A stretch of DNA of 64,000 bases, from contig CM060069.1 in the NCBI GenBank assembly GCA_030533445.1, forward strand, positions 31,358,337 to 31,422,336, written 5' to 3'. This DNA is from Cyprinodon diabolis (lineage: Eukaryota; Chordata; Actinopteri; Cyprinodontiformes; Cyprinodontidae). Shown piece by piece: positions 58,561-64,000 of the stretch (within the stretch, counting starts at the first letter, position 1; each line of letters opens with the position of its first letter). The notes beneath the pieces are model-generated. The model saw only the letters and a list, made by a program, of their open reading frames with translations, made no database searches and had not been told where the DNA came from. The translations under genes and the position numbers were made by a program.

Positions 58561-60380
58561 AGGACAACGTTTGCATATTAAGGGAAAATGTGAAGAGTAA
58601 AGTTATGAGTCTAATAGAAAAAGAGATGCATTGACAAAGTCACATCCACTTCGGCAAATATAGAAAGTAAAATCTCTGAATCACAAGGTAAACCAGCCAC
58701 AATTACCACTCTATATGTTCATTTTGGAAACACAATGCAAATGTAGCAAGATTATACAATCAATGAAAAATTTCAATAAACAGTGTAATTTACCCATGGT
58801 AGAACCTCAGGAGTACAGAAAAGAGATAATGAGAAATAGTGATCGTCTTTAATCTTTAAAAACAAAAATGATAGACAGCAAGGATGCATGTGTACTTTTC
58901 ACAGGGCCCAGTCCTGCACATATCTGATTATCTGGTTACCCCAAGCATAGAGGGAGCCTTTACAAAGCCAGTGTTGCAGAAAACAAAAACCATCAGGACT
59001 TGTAGTGTCCGATGCTTCCCAGTCTTTACACAACTCAACTTTTAAAATGACTGCTTGTAAATTGTAGCAAGCATCTGTCAGGTTAAGTATGACACATGGT
59101 TGCATAAACTCTGCTAAGATATCATAGCTATGGAGGGAATTTGTTTGCTTTACTGGGATGAATGCAATGATCGTTATAAATAAAGCGCTTATGCGGTAAG
59201 CTACATGTTAGTTGCAGCTACCTGGGGTGGACTGACAGAAACATGATTGCCATCCAATGGGGAGAGACAAAGGGAGCAGAAGCTCAAACCAGCTACAGGT
59301 TACAGATGGTTACAGGACGAAACCCCTGCTCCTTGACCCACCACCAACAATAAATTATGTTAATTAATATTGATTTGCTACATCTCAACTTGACTTTTTT
59401 ATCAATCTCATTGGCCTGTTTAAAAATTAAAAGCAGTCATTGGATGAGAGGCAGAGTGCATATTTGACAGGTCGCCAATTTAACTCAGGGAAACACAAGA
59501 TACACAGGAACAAAATGATGCATACAGGCACTCATACCTTCGGCCGCTTCACAGTAACCAGTTAGTCTATCTGTCACATTGTTGGATTGTATAAGGACCC
59601 ACACATGGCTATGCAGAGAGACCTAAGGATGGGATTTAAGCCCCTGACCATTTTGTAGAAAACCAACCGTCCAAACAACTCTACATAGTAGTGGAATTAG
59701 TTTAGAAAAAAAATCAAACTAAAATGTTTTAGTTTGGTTTATTCTTTCTGACATTAGTGGATTGACATTTAGTACCTTATGAATTTAAAATGAAGGCCTA
59801 GCTTTGTTCAATTTAAGACCTGGCAGTTTTGCATGGTCTAAGATTATGTAGCAATAACAACTATACGTTTATGTGTCTGACTAATTTCTAAATACAAAAT
59901 CTATACTTATATATCGTAATATAGCTTTAACATTAATATAGACATATTAAGATTCCAGATTGTTGCAAACAGAAAAAAAAATCATAAAAAATTGTCAAAG
60001 GTAATAGCTGTGAACGCTTGCCTGATGCTGTTCAGTACTTTTTCAAAGCAAGTTATCAGATCCGTTAATGCTGATCGTTGAAACCACGACAAGAGTTCAG
60101 CACAAGACAACTCTCCAACAGACAACTGAGTGAATAAATGCTTTAACCCCTGTTGTCTGTGTTTCACGAGGAAAAGCTCCCCTCTGTCTGCCCACTGTCA
60201 GCAAATATTTTAGCATGTTCTGCCAATCAGCCTAGCGCAGCCAGCTTTATGACCCATCCCCGATCCGCGCCTGCTCCATAGAATACATTAGAGGCTTAAC
60301 CTCACTAGAAATATAGAATTATTGGGTGTTATCCAGTCTGGGCCCTACTTTTCCCTGGTTGATTCAATGCACAGAGGCTC
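58561..60380. other. Unassigned DNA with one decayed RTE-type repeat
   Basis: The repeat at 59443-59670 is the only recognisable item. Confidence 0.45.
59443..59670 (-). mobile_element. Decayed RTE/SINE 3' fragment
   Basis: GAGAGGCAGAGTGCATATTTGACAGGTCGCC, AACACAAGATACACAGG, CACTCATACC and CTATGCAGAGAGACCTAAGG follow the order of the repeat at 4753-5088 but are strongly diverged. Confidence 0.5.
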
Positions 60381-60712
60381 AAATGGTAAATGGCATGTAC
60401 TTATATAGCGCCTTTATTCAAGTCAGGAGACTTGACCAAAGCGCTTTACACTACATTCATTCACCCATTCACACACACACTCACACACTGATGGTTGCAA
60501 GCTACATTGTAGCCACAGCTGCCCTGGGGCTCACTGACAGAAGCGGGGCTGCCGTACACTGGCGCCACCGGGCCCTCTGACCACCATCAGTAGACAATGC
60601 AGGTGAAGTGTCTTGCCGAAGGACACAACGACACTGAAAGTTGGAGTCAGGGCTTGAACCGACAATCCTTCGATTTCAGGGCAAACTCCTACATCCAATG
60701 CCACTGTTGCCC
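60381..60712 (+). repeat. Dispersed fish repeat, copy 2 (longer)
   Basis: AAATGGTAAATGGCATGTAC, TTATATAGCGCCTTTATTCA, AAAGCGCTTTACACTACATT, CATTCACCCATTCACACACA, GTGAAGTGTCTTGCCGAAGG and GGGCTTGAACCGACAATCC. This is a very abundant fish repeat; the shorter copy is at 34009-34234. Confidence 0.85.
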
Positions 60713-63700
60713 TCTCACTCAAGCCTCAGCTGAGATTTTTGATTGCATTCGTGAGTGGGCTCGACAGCCGATTAATGCACAACATACTCATGAAATCAAG
60801 CGCATTTTAGCACACATTAAATTCAGTTTAATGACAACATCTATGAAGTTTTATAATGTAATGTAATGACCAATTATTTTATTTTAAATAGATAGGGGAG
60901 GTTTAGCCTTCGTAATGTGCAAAAATAAAATGGCCACTGGTGTCTTGATCCCTAGCTCTGGTAGAGTGAAGCAGGGGATGTAAGTTTTCATTTCTCTGTC
61001 ATTTGTGAAGTAGTACCCTGTATAAACTACTAAAGAATTAGACACACTTAAAGATCTTAGTCGGTGAAGAATGTTAATGACTAAGTTAATTATACAATGA
61101 GAAGATGATAATCTGATAATATCTTATGAATATTCATGCTTAAATGTCTAGGTTTCATGGTATATAAAGAGCACATTTAATAATGTGTGCCTACTGGATA
61201 AATTTCAGGGAAACTGCTGTGTTTCTAATTGTGTTCTTTAAATCATTACATGAAACAGTCTTATTAGCTCACCATTTACAAATGGTTGTACTCTTAAAGA
61301 AAAGGGAAGAAAAGCTGTAAATGTAACTTTTTTCTGTGGCTTCAGCTAAATTAATGTTATCATTTGCATTGTTTGCCTTTGTAGAACATCTGCTGTACCT
61401 GATCTCCAAGGTCCATTGACTTTCCTGCAGAGTAGCCTTGCTTGAAATGCCAGAACATTACTCATGCAGCAGATCTTTCCAGCTCAATGCATTATTCCTA
61501 ACTGCTTTACTTTATATGGTTTTATACATTTGCACAGAAAAAAAAAATTCCCGTGTATTATGCACAGTATAACATAAATGGATTTCCTTGGATGTGATTA
61601 CCATCGGCAGGAAGTCATTTTTATTTATGACATGGGGTCTCCCTCTGTCTTATCGCACCACCACATCATCTGTCACTGTCACCACTTTTATTTGACTTAC
61701 TACCCACTGTGTGGTTACCTCTCTCGGGGATGGAACTTGTTGAATTCATGAGTTTACCAGGGCAAGCTTTGGCACTAAATCACAAGACTAGTCCATATTG
61801 TTAAAGTTTAAGCGTTGATTATCCCTTGGCTATGCTCTTATGTATGCTAACTGCAGCTCTTCTCTCCTCAGCATATTTCCCATCCCTTTAACAGCTCTTG
61901 TCTCCTACTTCATCTCTTCCAAAAAGCCACTGCCTCCTTTGCGTATTCCGGTAACCCCCCCTGTTCTCCTCTTGACTTCTGTGACACTGTACAACTCACA
62001 AAGCTAAGCCCAAAGGCAATGGGCAGAATAAAAGTGTCATAAAATACCCATTCATATCCCAAATGGCTTTTCAAGGCAGAAAAGTTTAAAGGTTTTGTTC
62101 CCGGCATGCACAGATGGCAAAGGGCTGCTCATTGATGGAGCTCACTACCTCCAACAGGAAAGGGATGACATCTCATTGAGTGAATTGAAAAATAAAATAT
62201 TCCTAAAGCTGTCAGAAAAAAAAGAAAAGAAAAGCTGCAAAAGCTGCTGAAATGTCCCCCTAGTCATGTAAAACAAATACCCAGATGTGTTTTTTTTTTC
62301 TTTGTTTTTTTTTTTTCTCCAATTTCTACCGGTTTTCTGCACAACAGAAATATGTGATTTTGAAGCAAGAGGTAGTGGTCTAGATTTGAAATGCCTCTCT
62401 TTGCAGCAGTTACCTTTCAGTCTGAACCGAGGCCACTTGTGGTGAACCAAACCAGCTATTGAAGAAATGACAGATTTCAGGCAACTCATTCTCAGGTTTG
62501 TTTAGACCTTGTAATTTCTGCTCTCTGCATATCTATCCTCACAGAGAAAAATGAAGGCAATTTAAGCTCTGCCTTTTGATGCGTCCTTCATGGAAATGTA
62601 GGCATTTTATTCAAACATTAGCAAGGATGACAAAACAACAAAGATGGCAATACTTAACAGAAATTTAATAAAGGGAGAAAACATTTTCTTTGAGTAATCA
62701 GTGGAACCATCAGTTTGGTATTTACAGGATTCATAATCTATGCCATTAAATTGTTAATCAAAGATGTGGTTTTCCATTTCAAATAAATATTTTAAATAAA
62801 GATGGATTCATAAAAAATATAAAATTTTCCTGTATCTTGAAATTAACCTTCCAGAATTCACACATAATACCAAGTAGAGAATTGATGGGACCCTACAACA
62901 TTGGGAGCTAAGCCCAGCCTAAAACAAGTGAAATAAAAAAAGAAAAAATGGTACAATCCACTTTTTTGTGTTAAATTGTTAGGAGTCTGGGGAAAAGGAC
63001 ATTTTATGATAGCTCATTTTTAAAATGTAATCATAGAGTTTGCACTTTCTGAAAATTTTACGTTTGATAAATAAGATCTGCTTCTAAAGTTCCTTCTTAA
63101 ATCGCTGGTTTTGTTAATAAATGACACTGTTCAGTTTCTAAGCCTACAGTTGCCACTAATGACTAATTTTCTAACGACTTATCTTTTGACTAATTTTTCA
63201 ATTAGTCAACTAATCTTAAGGTCTAATTTCATAAAAAAATTCACACTTTTGAGGGTTGGCATAGTAGCCACAGGTGGAATTTTTATTTATTTTTTTCCTT
63301 TCAAAATCCATTGTCGTGGTGTATAGTGCAGAAAAAGTTTCACAATATTTACTTAACTTTATCCCTTTATTGGGCACTCAAAATCAGAATTTCCAGCCAA
63401 TAGTGATATTGTAATCAGGACAAGACCCTATTACCTTTGTAACATTCAATCAAATATGGATATTTTCATGGAAAAAAATAATGTCAATGTAAAAACAAGA
63501 AACACCAACTTGCTAGAATATATTAAGAAAAAGAACAGAACTGCGTCTATAAGAAATTCAGGAAAAATACTCTGAGAGTGAAAGAAACACATCTTTTGTG
63601 GTACAACATATCTTTAGTCATTAATGCTGATACTGGCACTTACATCTTTTAGTTTATAAACCTAAATATAATTGTTAACTAGACTTATTAACTTTTTTCA

Positions 63701-64000
63701 GCTTTGCTTTTTAACTTTTCAATTAGCTTTTTACCTTTTTTCTTGACTTGTTAACTTTTTTCAACTTGTTTTACAGTAGGTAATTTATCATTCAAGGGCT
63801 CATCTAATTGATCAAATGCCAAAATAAGATGTACAGCTATGTAGCAGTATCTTTGCTGAATTGCTGGATATAAATCCTGTCAAGGGGTTGACTCCATTTC
63901 TAAGGGGTATGCAAGTCATCAAAAACAGTAACTTGCACTATACACGGTGAAGTAAGACGCAAAACAAATAGTTGTCAGTTTAGGTGAAGTTCCAAGTCTT
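60713..64000. other. Unassigned AT-rich DNA to window end
   Basis: No gene or named repeat could be supported. At 63150-63220 a cluster of GACTAAT/ATTAGTC motifs may be a decayed hAT end. Confidence 0.45.

Noticed and set aside
63141..63230. hAT end with GACTAAT/ATTAGTC motifs
   Set aside because: The motifs resemble the TAGGGCTGCAAC family, but the terminal bases are absent and no boundary or duplication is visible.

Overview
The window reads as nuclear DNA of a ray-finned (teleost) fish. The evidence is the repeat content: a full-length Tc1-type element with ~200-bp inverted repeats, at least five hAT-type elements or ends with 8-bp target duplications, a Sushi-like Ty3/gypsy remnant, a LINE encoding a C-terminal restriction-like endonuclease, RTE/Rex3-type 3' tails, a tRNA-derived SINE, (AATTG)n LINE tails, long (TA)n microsatellites and GCTAACG-rich intron sequence. 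No rRNA, tRNA gene, CRISPR array or bacterial operon is present. No exon of a recognisable conserved host gene was found, so the window is probably intergenic or deep intronic.

Layout: 0.4-5 kb is mostly unassigned with an RTE/SINE tail. 6.66-9.31 kb is one hAT element (TSD CATTCGTA) with broken minus-strand transposase exons, and a second hAT with a BED-finger exon inserted in it at 8.25-9.03 kb (TSD CGCCTGAG). 11.6 kb is a (TA)n tract. 20.1-21.8 kb is a decayed minus-strand LINE. 21.9-23.1 kb is a hAT fragment carrying a nested ~0.6-kb hAT. 25.1-26.7 kb is the Tc1 element, whose 340-codon transposase has two nonsense codons. 27.4 kb is a second LINE reverse-transcriptase fragment. 31.5-33.8 kb is a gypsy remnant split by a 657-bp hAT. 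36.3-37.4 kb is a LINE 3' region split by an intact copy of the ~0.63-kb hAT. 41.5-43.9 kb holds two solo LTRs with perfect 5-bp target duplications. 47.9-49.5 kb is a tandem-repeat complex that includes a 20-bp minisatellite.

The most interesting part is 51.92-55.79 kb. Identical short inverted repeats (CACTCACAGAAAT, flanked by TA; 16 bp if the flank is counted) bound about 3.9 kb. Inside, on the minus strand, are a five-exon open reading frame of about 259 codons with every splice phase consistent and one GC-AG intron, and a broken, partly duplicated exon of a second protein type. The 259-aa product resembles the C-terminal part of a multicopy fish family often annotated as SAM-domain-containing-3-like. 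The arrangement suggests a DNA transposon carrying two fish-specific multicopy gene families, one copy still looking functional. The rest of the window is unannotatable AT-rich DNA.
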